DNA of 64,000 nucleotides from positions 50,418,491-50,482,490 of the forward strand of contig CM039182.1 in assembly GCA_008360975.2 (NCBI GenBank), in the 5' to 3' direction. The stretch's first letter is position 1; every line of letters begins with the position of its first letter. The stretch comes from Lichenostomus cassidix. Its lineage: Eukaryota > Chordata > Aves > Passeriformes > Meliphagidae. A program made the position numbers and the translations under genes. Below the pieces are notes generated by a model. It was not told the DNA's origin, did not search any database, and saw only the letters and a program-made list of their open reading frames with translations. Below, in pieces: positions 52,574 through 64,000 of this stretch.

Positions 52574-55310
52574 AAGATTTTAAATAATTGTAAAATCCAA
52601 GCTACTTGTATCTATAGTACTTTCTTACCAGGTGGTGTTTGAAAGAGCTTTTGTCATGTATGATATGAGGCTTCTTTATATTGAGGATATATCTTTTTAC
52701 TAGAGAATCTAACATATTTTATAGAAGAATTTACTATAAGGATTAATCTTTTTGCCATGGATCACTCCCCAGTCATTATTTGGATAAAGTGTGAATCAAA
52801 AATAATGTAGTCACTGGAAGGTATACCTATTTTCTCTTGATAACTAATTCCAATATTGGTTTGGGGGCAGGGTGAGGAGGAATGTCGATGTTTTTATACA
52901 ACCTGTACTAACAGCTGTTCCTAAGACTGAATTCTGCAAGCTCTGCTCTGTGCACCATGCTCTTCCCAAGGTCTCTCCAGGCACCCTACCCTCTTCACAA
53001 AGAATATTTAATAAAATTTATTTCCTCCATATTCCTAGATTTGAACTATAATTTAAAAAAAAAAGAAGCCTACATGCCTGCTTTTGCTCTCCTTTAGTAT
53101 GCCAGCTTTTTTATGTCTGAGATCCAGAGAACAATAGTACTCCACTCTCTTTTGGAGACAACACAACCAGGGATGTCCTAGTTGAATACTAAAAGTTAAA
53201 CAACCTAAGTTCCATGGTTGTGGAAATTCTTCAAGGTGATCAATTGTGTTTTTTCCCCTCAGAGATTAGACATAAAGTAAATTTGAAAAACTCAGTGTTG
53301 AGAGTACAAATTCAAATTAAGAATGAATAGTTATCTCCCATTACCTGTGGCATAGCCTTTCCCTATTGCAAGGAAGGGGAAACAAAATTGTCCCATAAAA
53401 ATGTGTTAGTTTCCACATTATCACCAACAGAAAAGCAGAATAGAGAAAAAGAAAATATCCGCTCAGCAGCACTGCTGTAGTAAATGAGGGGCTTTTATTT
53501 CCTTATGCTTCTTGTTACCTTTAATTTTGGTTTTCACACATATCCATTATTACATTATTGGCTATTCACCATGACAGTGAAGAGAAGTTGTTCTGACCAG
53601 ACTTTGGAGGCAAACAGCAGGAGTTTGGTGATACTCATGAAACATGTGAAAGAAGTAAAATTCCTGGGCATGCTGATACTTCAAAAAATAAAAAGCAATC
53701 CCATACCAGAAGTCTAGCTGCTGTCCTTTCCTTGAAGGAGTTAAGAAAAAATAAACCCACAGTATTACAAGTTCCTGATGCATTTGTACAATAGTATCTT
53801 CAAGACTGATTTGTCACCTGTGTGGGCTGAACATGATAAATTGCTTGCTTGCTAAAATTCAAGACTACTGACAAGGAATTTGGCCTCAAGACATTGTTTA
53901 TTTCCTACAAAAGCTTTAGAAGGTCTTTGTATGTGCTTTGTCAATCAAATATGGGCCAGGAAATCACTGTGCTGAATTCTAATGAAGAGACTAATCCTTT
54001 GCAAGGAATGTGCTCACCATCCCCAAATTACATATCCACTACCTATGAGTCAGTTGAACTTGAGCTCCTAGATTGCGCACATAATTCTGTCATCTAAGAC
54101 CCAAACTCATCCCCTTTTGTGTGAAAAATTCTCTTTTACATCAATGGCAATATCTCTGGGAAGATAAGACAGGATCTTCAGGTAATAGTCTAACATATCT
54201 ATGAGGTTTTTTGGCAGTATTTGCTAGCCAGTTATAAAGGTGAGAAAGATTTTTACACCTGTTTGGACTATGTTCCTGATGAATTTGAACACAGATTAGC
54301 AGCACAAAAGCCTTGGAATAATACTGCCACAGCACAGTAGTCCTATGCATTTGAAACAGATATTATGAATATTCATACTAGAGAAAAACTATGCAATAAT
54401 CCGCAGGAGAGTCAAAAAGATATAAAAGATGGCCTCCAAACATCCTGCAAAGCATCTCAAGATACCAGATATCAGGGTACATGAGGGAGAGCAGGGTAGA
54501 GAGAACCCCTACCACGAAAAGCCCCTAATATTGTAAATGTCTTCAAATTAAAAATAAGTCCACTTTAGGCAACTGATGGAGTGTTGATTGGGCCTCAAAT
54601 AGTTTTTTTATTGTTTTTGGTTTTTTAAATTTTAATAACTTTCAAAGACTTTTTCAAAGCTACAATGTCCATGCATCCCACATAATTAGACATTTTCTCA
54701 TATTTCTCCTAATCACCTGGCTATCACCAAATATTGATGGTTAAACATAAAAAAAATCAGTAGAAAGGTTAAAGTCATCAGGAACATGAACTCTTATGAG
54801 AACAAAAAAAGCATAACAGAAAACAAGGATTGGCCACAAGTGGTTTTAAACAAGACTGAGGTTGTGGGCTAAGCCAGTTTATCACCTTTATCACCTGCGT
54901 TTTGCAACAAGCATAAGAAACGTAATAGAAAAAAACAGAACTCTTCATGGAATTACAGGTACAAACAAAAATTAAAAGACCAGATCTCACCACTTGCATG
55001 AAAAAAAGTAATACACATCCACACATGGACACCCTTTCTAAAAAGAGGAAGAGAGGAAAATACAGCTTTTCCTTTGCTCATGGCAGTTTTGTCCATGGTC
55101 TCTGTACATGCCTACACAGAAAGAATGGTGTTTAAGTGGTCACTGAATCTACAGACTTGGGACAACTGGAAAGGAGGTCAATCTGGTGAGGATGCTACAG
55201 CAAAGTGCAAAGATAAAAAGTTGCATTGCTGTCTTTATAGGGAGGCAAACACTCTACAGACAGAACAAAGTCTTTATTATGATCTACAACAGAAGAAGGT
55301 TCTGTTAGAA
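52574..55310. other. AT-rich non-coding stretch
   Basis: No gene is supported. Frames of 60-84 codons overlap on both strands. A T-rich tract lies at about 54602-54640. Nothing else is recognisable. Confidence 0.5.
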
Positions 55311-55319
55311 TAAAAGAAG

Positions 55320-56040
55320 TCAATGGCCAGGGTGATGTGCCTTAGCTGTGATAGCTCTTTAATACACTACAGTGGAGCCTGGTATTATGAAACTCATGCC
55401 TCAGGAACACTTACATTAATAGTGTGAAATGTCAAATAGCTATCTGCCAGGTGTGAACCATTAGATCTCTGTGATTTGGTGCACTCTGATACATCCATTT
55501 GATGCAGGGTGCAAATGTAATCAACTTTGATTATGATGTGCTGCTGTGGGCACTTTGGGAGAGGCTGATGTATTTTTAGATGACTGCATCTCTTGAACCA
55601 TTAGAGCTCTCTTGCTGAAAATCACTGTGTAACTAGTACTGGAGGGCCATTGATACATAACCATCATGTGCTATTTCTACATAGGAGGCCTAAAACAGGT
55701 GGTATTGATGTGCTTCAATTTTTCTGAGGGCTCCACTAGAATAGTTTTATAGTCATGCAGGATGGATAATTTATTAATTTACATAATGCATCCGACCATT
55801 CAATATATCTTAAAAAAGTGGAAGGGAAGTTAATGTAAGTCGCTTGGGACCAAATTAATTCCTTCACAGATCCACAAGTAATGGTTTTACTGGCAACTCA
55901 CTTGGCTTTATTTTGAAAGGGCCTTGCAGCATTTCTAATAAAAATTTCATACCTGCTTAGTGGATTACATAAGAAAACCTTGCTGCCCAGTAACTAGCCC
56001 ATTAAAACTCTAACAGACTCCACACCAAGCTGTGAACAGA
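55320..56040. promoter_or_regulatory. Candidate conserved developmental enhancer-like element
   Basis: About 700 bases are free of visible repeats and rich in developmental transcription-factor-type motifs. They include a T-box half-site (AGGTGTGAA, 55449-55457) and a TCF/LEF core on the minus strand (CTTTGAT, 55525-55531). The TCF core overlaps a 16-base dyad, TAATCAA-CT-TTGATTA (55518-55533), that pairs two TAATCA homeodomain-type sites. A TAAT-rich cluster (ATTTATTAATTTAC) follows near 55769. This density and the lack of simple sequence are what conserved vertebrate enhancers look like. It remains an inference from motif content; no alignment was possible. Confidence 0.38.
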
Positions 56041-56084
56041 ACACCGCTTAAGGTGTAGCAGAGAGTGCTGAAATTACTCTCTGC
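56041..56084. repeat. Two adjacent small hairpins
   Basis: The first is ACACC and GGTGT around GCTTAA (56041-56056). The second is a perfect 9-bp stem, GCAGAGAGT (56058-56066) and ACTCTCTGC (56076-56084), around nine bases. The second stem can be lengthened by TAGC/GCTA with a small bulge. The stems are too short for a usual microRNA precursor. Confidence 0.7.
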
Positions 56085-59000
56085 CAGCTACTGCAGTTCC
56101 CCCCATGCAGCAACCTGTCAGCAGGATCACAGGAGAAAATGGCAAGGAGACAGTTTTCAAATCACTATTAAACACCAGTCTTTCAGCTTGGATATAAACT
56201 GCCTGTGTCCATGAGCTCATTCCACACCCTCAGCTTTCAAATCAGACCTATTCTTGGAGAATAAGGTGTTGGAGGCCCATCATTATTTGTTCTTTGAGCC
56301 TTCCCCTTCTGCCCTGCAGCAGAACTACAACAGGTGTGAGTGCAATTCATGTAGGGAGACAAAAATACCTGCTCTGAAAGTTGAGGGTTACAGTATAAAA
56401 TACCTGGAGATCTCTAGGAATTAGTTCACCAAAACAATCTGAGGCTTACTTTCCATCTTGCTCGACTTATCTATAGCTAACATTTCAGATTTAGACACAG
56501 TGTTATATTAAAACTAAATAGAGGCTCCTGTGATGTATGATTCCCGAAACAGGAATAAACACAGAATGAACGTAACTGCATTTGGTAGAAGATGATAGGA
56601 AAATTTTGTCACTGAAAGCCAACTCTAGCCCAATACTAAAAATAAAAATAAAAATAAAAATAAAAATATTACATTAGTTCTAGGCAGAAGACTCCAGAAA
56701 CTTTTATCCTTTCATTATTGATTGGGTTTCTTCTACTCTTTACGATAGTCAGCTTGTCTTTGCTATTCTCACTGTGAGACCAGACATGGCTTTGTCCAAG
56801 TGCTATGATGAAACAGCAAGGTAAATTTGCATGCTCCAAGACCTCCCAGAAGACATACCTAGATATGACAACAAAAAAGGGGTCTGGTCAAACCTCAATG
56901 CCAGAAGCTACCCAAGAAAATTTTCATATGCTCACTGATATCAATTTCTCAGGACCTGTTTTCTTTTCCCTTTGAGGAGGATGCTGCTGGAATCTGCTTC
57001 CCCTCAAATAATACCTGTAGAGACTGCTGTTTAACAACTATTTACCCATTTCCGAACTTTCTTGTCTCTTTCGCATTTAGCTCACCTCTCAAGAGGATTT
57101 CCCTACATTTCAGGGGGGAAAAAATGGTAACAGCTTTTTAAACACGTTTCAGATGTGTAGTCTGCTTATCTTCTTAAATCTCACATTTTAAAACCAATTA
57201 AATAACCTCAGATAGTTATTACGGACTCAGGTAGCTATTCTTATTTTGGTTCAGTTATTAATTCCTTTTAGATCAAGTTTGTGGACAGGATCTTCGGGAT
57301 TTCTTATAAATTGTCTGCTGTTTTTTTTCAGGGCTGCTCACATTTTATTTGCTGTTACCCCAGTGTTTCAGACAGTGGAAGTAGATTAGTATTACGAAAA
57401 ATAAAACTATTTAAACACTTAGTCTGCCCCCTTACAATTTCAATGATTTGTACACCAACAAGAAGTACTGACCTCTACACTGTGTAAAGGGAAACCAGTA
57501 TCCCAGTCAACCTAGGAACTCAGTCTAACTGAGGAAGTGGTTTAATTGAACAGCTGGCATTTCCTGAATCAAACAATATCTAGCTGACAGCATCCTCCTA
57601 CAGGTCACTGTTCACAGCTGTTTCTCATTTTAATAGTTTCAGAATTTGGAATGATCCAAGTTTTCAATCTAATCCTGACTCCCAATGTGTTACAGAAATT
57701 TAAGAAGAGAGACAGATTTTTTTTTAAGACATCACCATTCACTTTCTCCTGAAGAAGCATTGTGCTTTTCTTGGAAAGCTGTAACTGCAAGAATTCAGAT
57801 TTATCTGCTTTGACAGCCAACAAACAGCAGCTTCTTCAGACAAACTAAAAGCACATTTGCAGACATGCATTAACCACTGAAGCAGCTGTCTGCCTTGTGT
57901 TTTGTTTCTTTGCTAGCCCAGTTCCATAGGGTTTGTCCAAAAGAGAAATTTAATCTGAGCTGTAGATCACTCATACCATTTACAATGAAAATAAAGTACT
58001 TAAGGAGTTTTAATCGGAGATGATATAAATGGCTTGTTGGTTGTAAGACACTGAGTCAGTGGGGCTCACAGGCCAAGGAACTGAATCAGAAGGTCACAGC
58101 AGGGGTGGGGAGAGGACAGGATGATTCTTACAGCTCCTTTACACTGGAGGGGGAGGAAAAAGGTGAAAGATTAAATGCTACCATAGCTTTTTGTCCTCCT
58201 GAAGCTGTTAAATCATAACTTTTGGACAACTCCAAACTCTGCCTTAAGTGTAAGGTTTTATGATTTTGTAGAACAGAGAGGCACCAAAGGAAAAAACCAA
58301 GAACAGTATGTCCTCCATCACCATTATTTAAAAGTTCATCATGTCAACATATAGGCTCAAAAAAATCTTAAAAAACAATATCTTAAACAATTCCCTCCTA
58401 AATAAGTAATAATCTATATACAACAGCACAACAACATTTGTCAGAGAATCCTACTAAGTTGTGAATAATTTTTGCCATGTCATTTGGGAAATAAGACCTT
58501 TCAAATCAAATTAATGATGCTCTGGGTCTTACTTCCAGTTGTGTAACTTTAAGAGTTGGCTAGTGGTTCACACGTTGTAGATAAATCGCATTCACAACCA
58601 TCATTATTGATGTACCTTGCTCATCTCGACTAAGAATTAAAACCCTGTTAATTGTTTTGATATTTTTCTCCTTATTATTTGCAACTTCCATTTTTAAGAC
58701 TAATCTACACTAAAACATGAGTTGTCCATGATTGCCCCACTTCCTGCTACACGTGGACAGTCACTGCAATCAGGTTAATAGCACTCTTTGCTTATCAGTA
58801 AAACCACAATGCCTGGCAAGGTGTCTCTGCACAGCCTTCTACTTCTAAGAAATAAAATGTTTTATTTAGAACACCACCAACCACCCCCAACCTAATGTTC
58901 TAAGTGCACCATGCCAGAATTCAGTGATACCAGTTTTCTAAAATCAACTGATAAGTAGTCGAAAACTACTGCTGGTAGCAATCTCTCTGTATGCATAATT

Positions 59001-59432
59001 CCTAAATCAAGTATATACATTTTTCAAACAGAGGAAGAAACAATTTACTGTCAATAAATGGGTCAGAATCTGGATTTGAGAGAGTCCAAATCATCTCCTC
59101 TGAAAGATGCCAATTTACATCCTGCACAATACAGAGAAACTGTCAAAAAAAGCAAGTAAAATTAAATATTTATGTTTTCTTGTGCACTGTCAAATATCTG
59201 CTGTTTCCCATATCCAATATTAAGGGCAATGTAAAAGCCCCAATATTAGAAGAAAAAGGGATGAGCAGGAAGGACCCTGCTTGCTTTCAGCCTTAAGCAG
59301 AAACCAAAGATTAATCACATTTTCAATCTGGGAGCTCAACCTTTACTGATCGCTGTTGTGTATTGAAGCTACATCAATTACAAAGCTGAAAATTTAGGAC
59401 AAACCCCTAGCAATCTTTGAAATGGACTATAG
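56085..59432. other. Non-coding stretch
   Basis: No gene is supported. Apart from the AAAAAT tract listed separately, I note an AP-1/MAF-type core (TGAGTCA, 58052-58058). An acceptor-like pyrimidine tract ending in CAG near 57331 has no donor that fits. Confidence 0.5.
56638..56667 (+). repeat. (AAAAAT)5 microsatellite
   Basis: Five perfect units of the hexamer AAAAAT make a 30-base array. No transposon tail is recognisable upstream, so I cannot tie it to a retroposed poly-A end. Confidence 0.95.
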
Positions 59433-59994
59433 TTATACACAGTAACACTTGCATGCCTCAGTTTACATCAGCTGGCTACAAGTGGGAGCCAACCCACTTT
59501 GATTAGGCTTCAAGGGCAGTTCCTACCTGGAAATGATTATGTAAGTGAGCTGACAAGACAAAGTGAGTGGAAAAGACAGCATTATGATCTCCATTTTATA
59601 AATGCTGGACAAAGCTTAGAACAGATTTTTAAAAAAACCCAACCACCTGTCAGGCATATAGAAAGTACATGGATGAGGTGGCTCCAAATTCAGAGGGGAA
59701 GAAACAAAAGTGCTTTAAATTTCAGGGTGAAGAAATCTTTGGCAGTTTGGCTATTCAGGGTAGAGAAGTGGGACAGGGTGAGAAAATACTGTATGGTTTT
59801 CATCCAAACCAATGTGAAAACAGATGACATTGAAATTTGTTAATTTAGGAGAAATTTCCAAGAGTAGAGTCACAAAAATGGAAGAGGAAAATATCCCAGG
59901 AAGCATGACCCAGTTCCTAAGATCTGGAACTTCTTCAGCAATACACCTTCAACAGCAAGTAAAAACCAAATCTGTACTCAGGCATTTGGCCTGA
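59433..59994 (+). other. Region with unusually long open frames, possible decayed exon or element
   Basis: One frame is open from just after a stop at 59430-59432 to the stop at 59841-59843, about 137 codons. Immediately afterwards a second frame is open for about 48 codons (59851-59994), including an ATG at 59878. A donor-like CAG|GTGAGT follows at 59998. The adjoining frames could be an old coding segment split by a frameshift. No domain is recognisable and no ATG opens the first frame near its start. Given the size of the window, an open run this long can also arise by chance. Confidence 0.15.
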
Positions 59995-60259
59995 CAGGTG
60001 AGTCACAGTGCTTACTACAGTATCACCTCATTGAATAATTGCTTTAGGGTCATGGTTCCTTTTTTTCTTTTTTTTTCCTTTTAGAGCACTTCCATACTGG
60101 AATAAATTACATTTTAAAAAAATTGACAGACAGAAAAAGGAAGGTCAGATTAATTTCTTTAGTTGATGATTTAGTATCAATGTGGGATGTGAGATACTTG
60201 GGCTGAACTATTTTTATTAAACATCTTGAGAGATTTTCAGTAACACATCTCAGACTGCC

Positions 60260-60556
60260 ACGGAATTGCAGAATCAACTAGATTGAAAAAGACCTTTGAC
60301 ATGATTGAGTCCAACCTATGACCTAACACCACCTTGTCAACTAAAAGCCCTATAGCTTGGTAACTACATTTATTATTGACATTTTTTTAAACTGAGCTAG
60401 TAAATAAGCAATTTTTAAAGAACTTCTTTCAACAGGAAAAAAATAAACATTTGTGAATCCAGGAAAGAACAGGCCAGGTGACCTCAGCCAGTCCTCATAA
60501 GCCTTCACCTCCAGACCCTTCACCATCCTCATGGCCTTTCTCCTGTACTGCAGATA
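60260..60556 (-). mobile_element. CR1 retrotransposon, decayed 3' part in two blocks
   Basis: The first block (about 60260-60350) carries the tail side: TTGCAGAATCAACTAGATTG, AAAAAGACCTTTGACATGAT, GAGTCCAACCTATGACCTAA. The second block (about 60465-60556) carries sequence further toward the element's 5' side: 'CAGGTGACCTCAGCCAGTCC', 'CTCATAAGCC', 'CTCCAGACCCTTCACCATCC'. In an intact CR1 these landmarks are several hundred bases apart; here about 110 poorly matching bases separate them. An internal deletion is therefore likely. Orientation is minus. The 85-codon open frame at 60350-60607 (minus) is CR1 sequence and not a gene. Confidence 0.85.
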
Positions 60557-61100
60557 AACAGCTTGAAGAAATGTATTAAGGAGTATTAATAACCATATGA
60601 AAGCCATTTCACAACGACATAGGAGGTCATGAGAAGGGAAAAAGCAGAGGAATTGTTTCTATGATAGAGGGATTTTATTCATGGTGCTTTCTTAGTGCAT
60701 CCATTCAGCACATCCAATAGAGCAAACTTTGCATAGCCTACAGAATTAATTTAGGTTAGCTGGTCTAAAGAAGCTTATGAAAACCTGCAGTTTTTTACCA
60801 TACTTAATATTCCTGCTGTTCTCAATGCCCAGTCCCGGAACCATATCAATTGAAAGGAGCTGTGAAATCCTCCAATTCAGCCTCACACAAGTATAACCTC
60901 CCTAGAAGAACCTGCATTTGCAGGATGTAGCAGCACCACAAAGACAAAATGTTTGAAACACTAAGATGATTTCTAGAATAGCAGACTAGTGCAGGGAGTG
61001 GGGGGAACAAAGATATTTGGGCTGCTTGACCAAGCATCAGCTTGCAAGTTTTGTAACCTAATTTTTTCCTTTCTTTCTTTCTTTCTTTAATGTTATTCTT
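60557..61100. other. Non-coding stretch with a CTTT tract
   Basis: Five perfect CTTT units lie at 61069-61088 in a wider pyrimidine-rich patch (61061-61110). No gene is seen. Confidence 0.55.
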
Positions 61101-61650
61101 TCCTTCTTTTCCCATGCTGCCACAACAACAAAGTAGGGCTGGAGTCCTGTTAAGGAAACTTTCCTGTCACACCATACCACCCTGGCAGTCACACTCACAG
61201 TGACTCTGCTGGGACAAAAGCCCCTTCAGAGCGGGTGACACCATGGAGCTGATGGTGCCCTGCTGGACTCCCTACACACAACACTTCCACAGGTCAGACA
61301 AGGCTTCCTTACTGGCTTCACCCCAGCTTTCCCATAGCAGAGTCCCAGACGTTTGGATCCATCAAACAATTTAATCATGGTACAGTAACAAAATAACAGC
61401 TCAAGCTGGGTGCCTCCGAGGAGGGATCCTGAACAAACCCTGGGCTATTATATCCTCCCAGTCCAAACACAGGGAAAGTCAGGGTGCTCAGCTCCTGCCG
61501 TGTTGTCACCTGCCTGGTGACAAAGGGCCACAGGTCCCCAGGCCCTTTGTTATGCAAAGGGTCTGCATCAGATCACAGCCTCTTGCCTGGGCTCCCATCA
61601 CCCAGAGCTCACCCTGCACACCCTGCTACCTGCACTGAAAGAATTCTTAA
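61101..61650 (-). mobile_element. Possible LTR-type fragment (GC-rich insert)
   Basis: This block is clearly GC-richer than its flanks, with several CpG, and shows no CR1 similarity. Read on the minus strand it has a TATA-like box (GGATATAATAG, about 61445-61455) followed about 80 bases downstream by an ATTAAA polyadenylation-type signal (61370-61375). That spacing fits the U3-R-U5 layout of a retroviral LTR. I could not fix TG...CA termini or a target-site duplication, and no primer-binding site or internal gene is next to it. A solo, partly decayed LTR is the best guess. A GC-rich unique segment with chance signals is the alternative. Confidence 0.3.
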
Positions 61651-61711
61651 ACAGCTTGTAATATCAAAGCATATGGCGTCTTTGCGAGAAATGCATAAAG
61701 AAAGTAGTGGT

Positions 61712-61836
61712 GGGAAGGGAAGGGAAGGGAAGGGAAGGGAAGGGAAGGGAAGGGAAGGGAAGGGAAGGGAAGGGAAGGGAAGGGAAGGGAAGGGAAGGGA
61801 AGGGAAGGGAAGGGAAGGGAAGGGAAGGGAAGGGAA
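61712..61836 (+). repeat. (GGGAA)25 microsatellite
   Basis: Twenty-five perfect GGGAA units form a 125-base array with no interruption, followed by AAGG. The plus strand is pure purine. The unit has no stop codon in any frame on either strand. It therefore creates several overlapping spurious open frames of 61-133 codons with Gly-Arg-Glu-Gly-Lys or Ser-Leu-Pro-Phe-Pro repeats. Four or more GGG tracts spaced by AA satisfy the usual G-quadruplex pattern many times over. A perfect polypurine run also has the mirror symmetry needed for triplex (H-) DNA. Perfect units imply recent growth and probable length polymorphism. Confidence 0.98.
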
Positions 61837-64000
61837 AAGGAGCCCCCATACACTCCCAGGTTCAGGAATACCTAGGCCCAAATAAAATAGTCAAATGTCA
61901 CTTGTACAGAGCAAGTGGTCTCACCCACTTGTCCAGAGACTCTGAAACTACTTGGGGACGCAGATTGAAAGGTTCATTGTATCTGAGTTCATCATGAGAA
62001 AAGAGGAGCCAGGACCCACACAGAGCTTTTTGACAAGACTAAGGTTCTGTCAACACGAGATTCATCCTTCAATCACAAGAATTTTTTGCACTGCCCAACT
62101 CTATTCAGTACCAAAATCAAATCATTGCTGGGACTGACTACTCAAATCTTATTCTGGGACAGTTCTGAATGGTTTTGCCCTATACCAGGTAAATTCATGC
62201 ACAGACCTTTAATATTTAGTTCCATGCATGTCACTGGGGACACTCACCTGCTTAGAACTAGGGTTTAAATGCTCTGCTACGGCAAGGTTAGAGTACTGAG
62301 CATTTTATGAGATAGTTCAATATACAAGCAACATAAAAGAGGAGTTATTTAAACATAACATCAAGAAGTCTAAATATTTGGTTCTGAGTTCATAAGCTCC
62401 TGACAGCAGAGTTATGGTCCTTGTTTGGTATACTTCTGTACATTATAAAGGACCATTAACAGTTACAGTGCTATACAAATGACAAATGATGACACAGAAC
62501 ACTAACTGCCCATATTTATGCCAACACATTTAGTCAGGATGAGCAAGAAAGATAACTTTAAAAAAAATCACTGAATATATGTAATTATAATGAGCTATTC
62601 ACAATCAAAACCATGTCCTTATTAAAATCTGTCATCTAAACCCGTATTTATTTTTCCTTCTTAGAAAAATATTTACAGTTCTTGACAGTTAATTTGCCAT
62701 TTATAGATTATGAAGCAGTGTGACCACTCCAAAGCCTGTGGTTAAATACAACCAGCAGAATTCTCTATAGAAGTATTTGGCATTTCCAGTGAACACACAA
62801 ATATGGATATGAAAACAAGACTCTTGTACCTTCCTACCCTTCCCAGTCCAGGACTCAGAAGATGCACAGAAAAGACGAGAGCATGGTTTAAGCATAAGAG
62901 AGAAATTCAAAACACTTTTTCCATCATCTGCAAAGGACTTTCTAGACAATTTACAGCAAATCACTTTATGATAAAACAGAAATAATACCATTACCCTGCC
63001 TTTTAAAAAAATTATTGAATTTACTGAAAATATGAGGCACTCTGTCCACACCATAGAAATACCAATAAGTTATATACTGGGAATTCATTTGACCATTACT
63101 GATTTCTGTTTTTCTCCTTAATTTCTTAATGCCACCACTACAGGTCTGGTGATGAAAAGTTTGAAGGGACAGAGCCAAGCAAAAAAGGGAAACGGATAAA
63201 GCAAAGCAGCTGCAAAGTGAACATGGTGGCCTAGCTTGTACAGACGACATTATTGATTTACTAAAAGAATAGAATATAGAATGGAAATAAGGAATCATCT
63301 ATCATCCTTTCATCAGTCATCACCTCCTCATTACCCTAAAGGGTGGGTTGCTAATTTTAGCTGAATTTTGTAAGGCACCTGCCCAGAAGGACTCAGGCAA
63401 CAACATCTGATTTTCAGTGGGATACTCCTTTTTTTAATCAGTTTCGTGAGCAAGTTTAAATATAGGCATAAGAAAAAATAATTTGACCAAGAGCAGGCTG
63501 TAAAGCAGTAGCTCTTTGAAAACATGAAGCCCAAACGTCCCTGGCTATGTGTGACACTAAATTTCACCTGCTCCAAAGCATTTTTCTGGGCAGCACAGGG
63601 AACTTAACACATTATTTTATTATGGAAAACCTCAGCAGAGTACTATTCAGCATTCCTGAGAGTATGCTGAACGGTAGCTTAAGAATGCCCTGTAATCAAA
63701 ATGATTGCTGAGAAGTGAGATCACCTCTACTTCTGGACTCTGAGTTCATCAGTCTCTGCAATGGCAAGGGAGCAACGGGATTATGAATATTCTGACCTTC
63801 CAGGGTCCAGACACACACCTTCCTCAATTCCCACAAAGGTAAAAAAAATCCAGAAATAGCATTTAGTAAGCTAAAAAAGCTCTTGGTTTAGACCTACTCA
63901 TAGCACTTATGTAGATACGTAGACGTCTAATAAATTTTCAATCCACTGCTTCAGGATAGAGCGTACATAGTAGGATCCCTAGTCAGGAAAACCCTTGATT
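61837..64000. other. Non-coding stretch to the window end
   Basis: No gene is supported. A 7-bp hairpin (CAAGTGG and CCACTTG around six bases) is at 61912-61931. Frames of 110-117 codons on the minus strand (62701-63054 and 62966-63298) overlap each other and show no domain. Confidence 0.5.

Noticed and set aside
60350..60607. 85-codon minus-strand frame
   Set aside because: It is translated CR1 sequence, with no independent gene evidence.
61160..61185. CCATACCACCCTGG, resembling the start of 5S rRNA
   Set aside because: Similarity stops after about 14 bases and none of the internal promoter boxes of a 5S gene follow.
61484..61885. 133-codon frame with Gly-Arg-Glu-Gly-Lys repeats (and minus-strand Ser-Leu-Pro-Phe-Pro frames)
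   Set aside because: The repeat is a direct product of the stop-free GGGAA array, open on both strands in all frames.
1..64000. Prokaryotic-type systems (operons, CRISPR, insertion sequences, ribosome binding sites)
   Set aside because: CR1 fragments and the overall texture show vertebrate nuclear DNA. No spaced repeat array, compact coding run or prokaryotic element is present.
1..64000. Intact endogenous retrovirus or other viral insertion
   Set aside because: No gag, pol or env-like frame and no paired LTRs are visible; only a doubtful solo-LTR-like block at 61.1-61.65 kb.

Overview
This window looks like non-coding nuclear DNA from a bird, probably a gene desert or the inside of a very long intron. 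The base composition is AT-rich throughout. No open frame longer than 184 codons exists, and no recognisable protein domain, rRNA, tRNA or snRNA is visible. The only transposons I can name are short, decayed 3' fragments of CR1, the LINE family of birds, crocodilians and turtles. There are five clear fragments plus one tiny remnant, lying in both orientations. The very low repeat load and the absence of SINEs favour a bird over a turtle or crocodilian.

Layout. CR1 3' ends lie at about 2.83-3.08 kb (-), 17.44 kb (-, remnant), 22.04-22.32 kb (-), 28.45-28.56 kb (+), 52.42-52.57 kb (-) and 60.26-60.56 kb (-). Two GC-richer patches (8.3-9.3 kb and 61.1-61.65 kb) differ from their surroundings. 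The second has a TATA-like box and an ATTAAA signal on the minus strand and may be an old LTR. Simple repeats include a perfect array of 25 GGGAA units at 61,712-61,836, five AAAAAT units at 56.64 kb, and small ATT, CTTT and TTTG tracts. Small duplications lie at 26.80 kb (about 21 bp x 2), 34.82 kb (26 bp, period 34, each copy a hairpin) and 45.41 kb (29 bp x 2, perfect).

The oddest structure is at 16,024-16,163. Two modules, each split by exactly (AT)10, face each other in an interleaved A-B-A'-B' inverted order, which a simple hairpin or a simple inverted duplication does not explain.

Possible function. A 54-bp exon-like segment at 40,287-40,340 has a strong acceptor, a good donor and an open frame. 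Two stretches, 48.5-49.26 kb and 55.32-56.04 kb, are free of visible repeats and dense in developmental transcription-factor-like motifs; they resemble conserved non-coding elements. A region at 59.43-59.99 kb keeps unusually long open frames. All of these are candidates only.

I found no undescribed multi-gene system. The sequence gives no support for operons, CRISPR, prokaryotic mobile elements or an intact endogenous virus.
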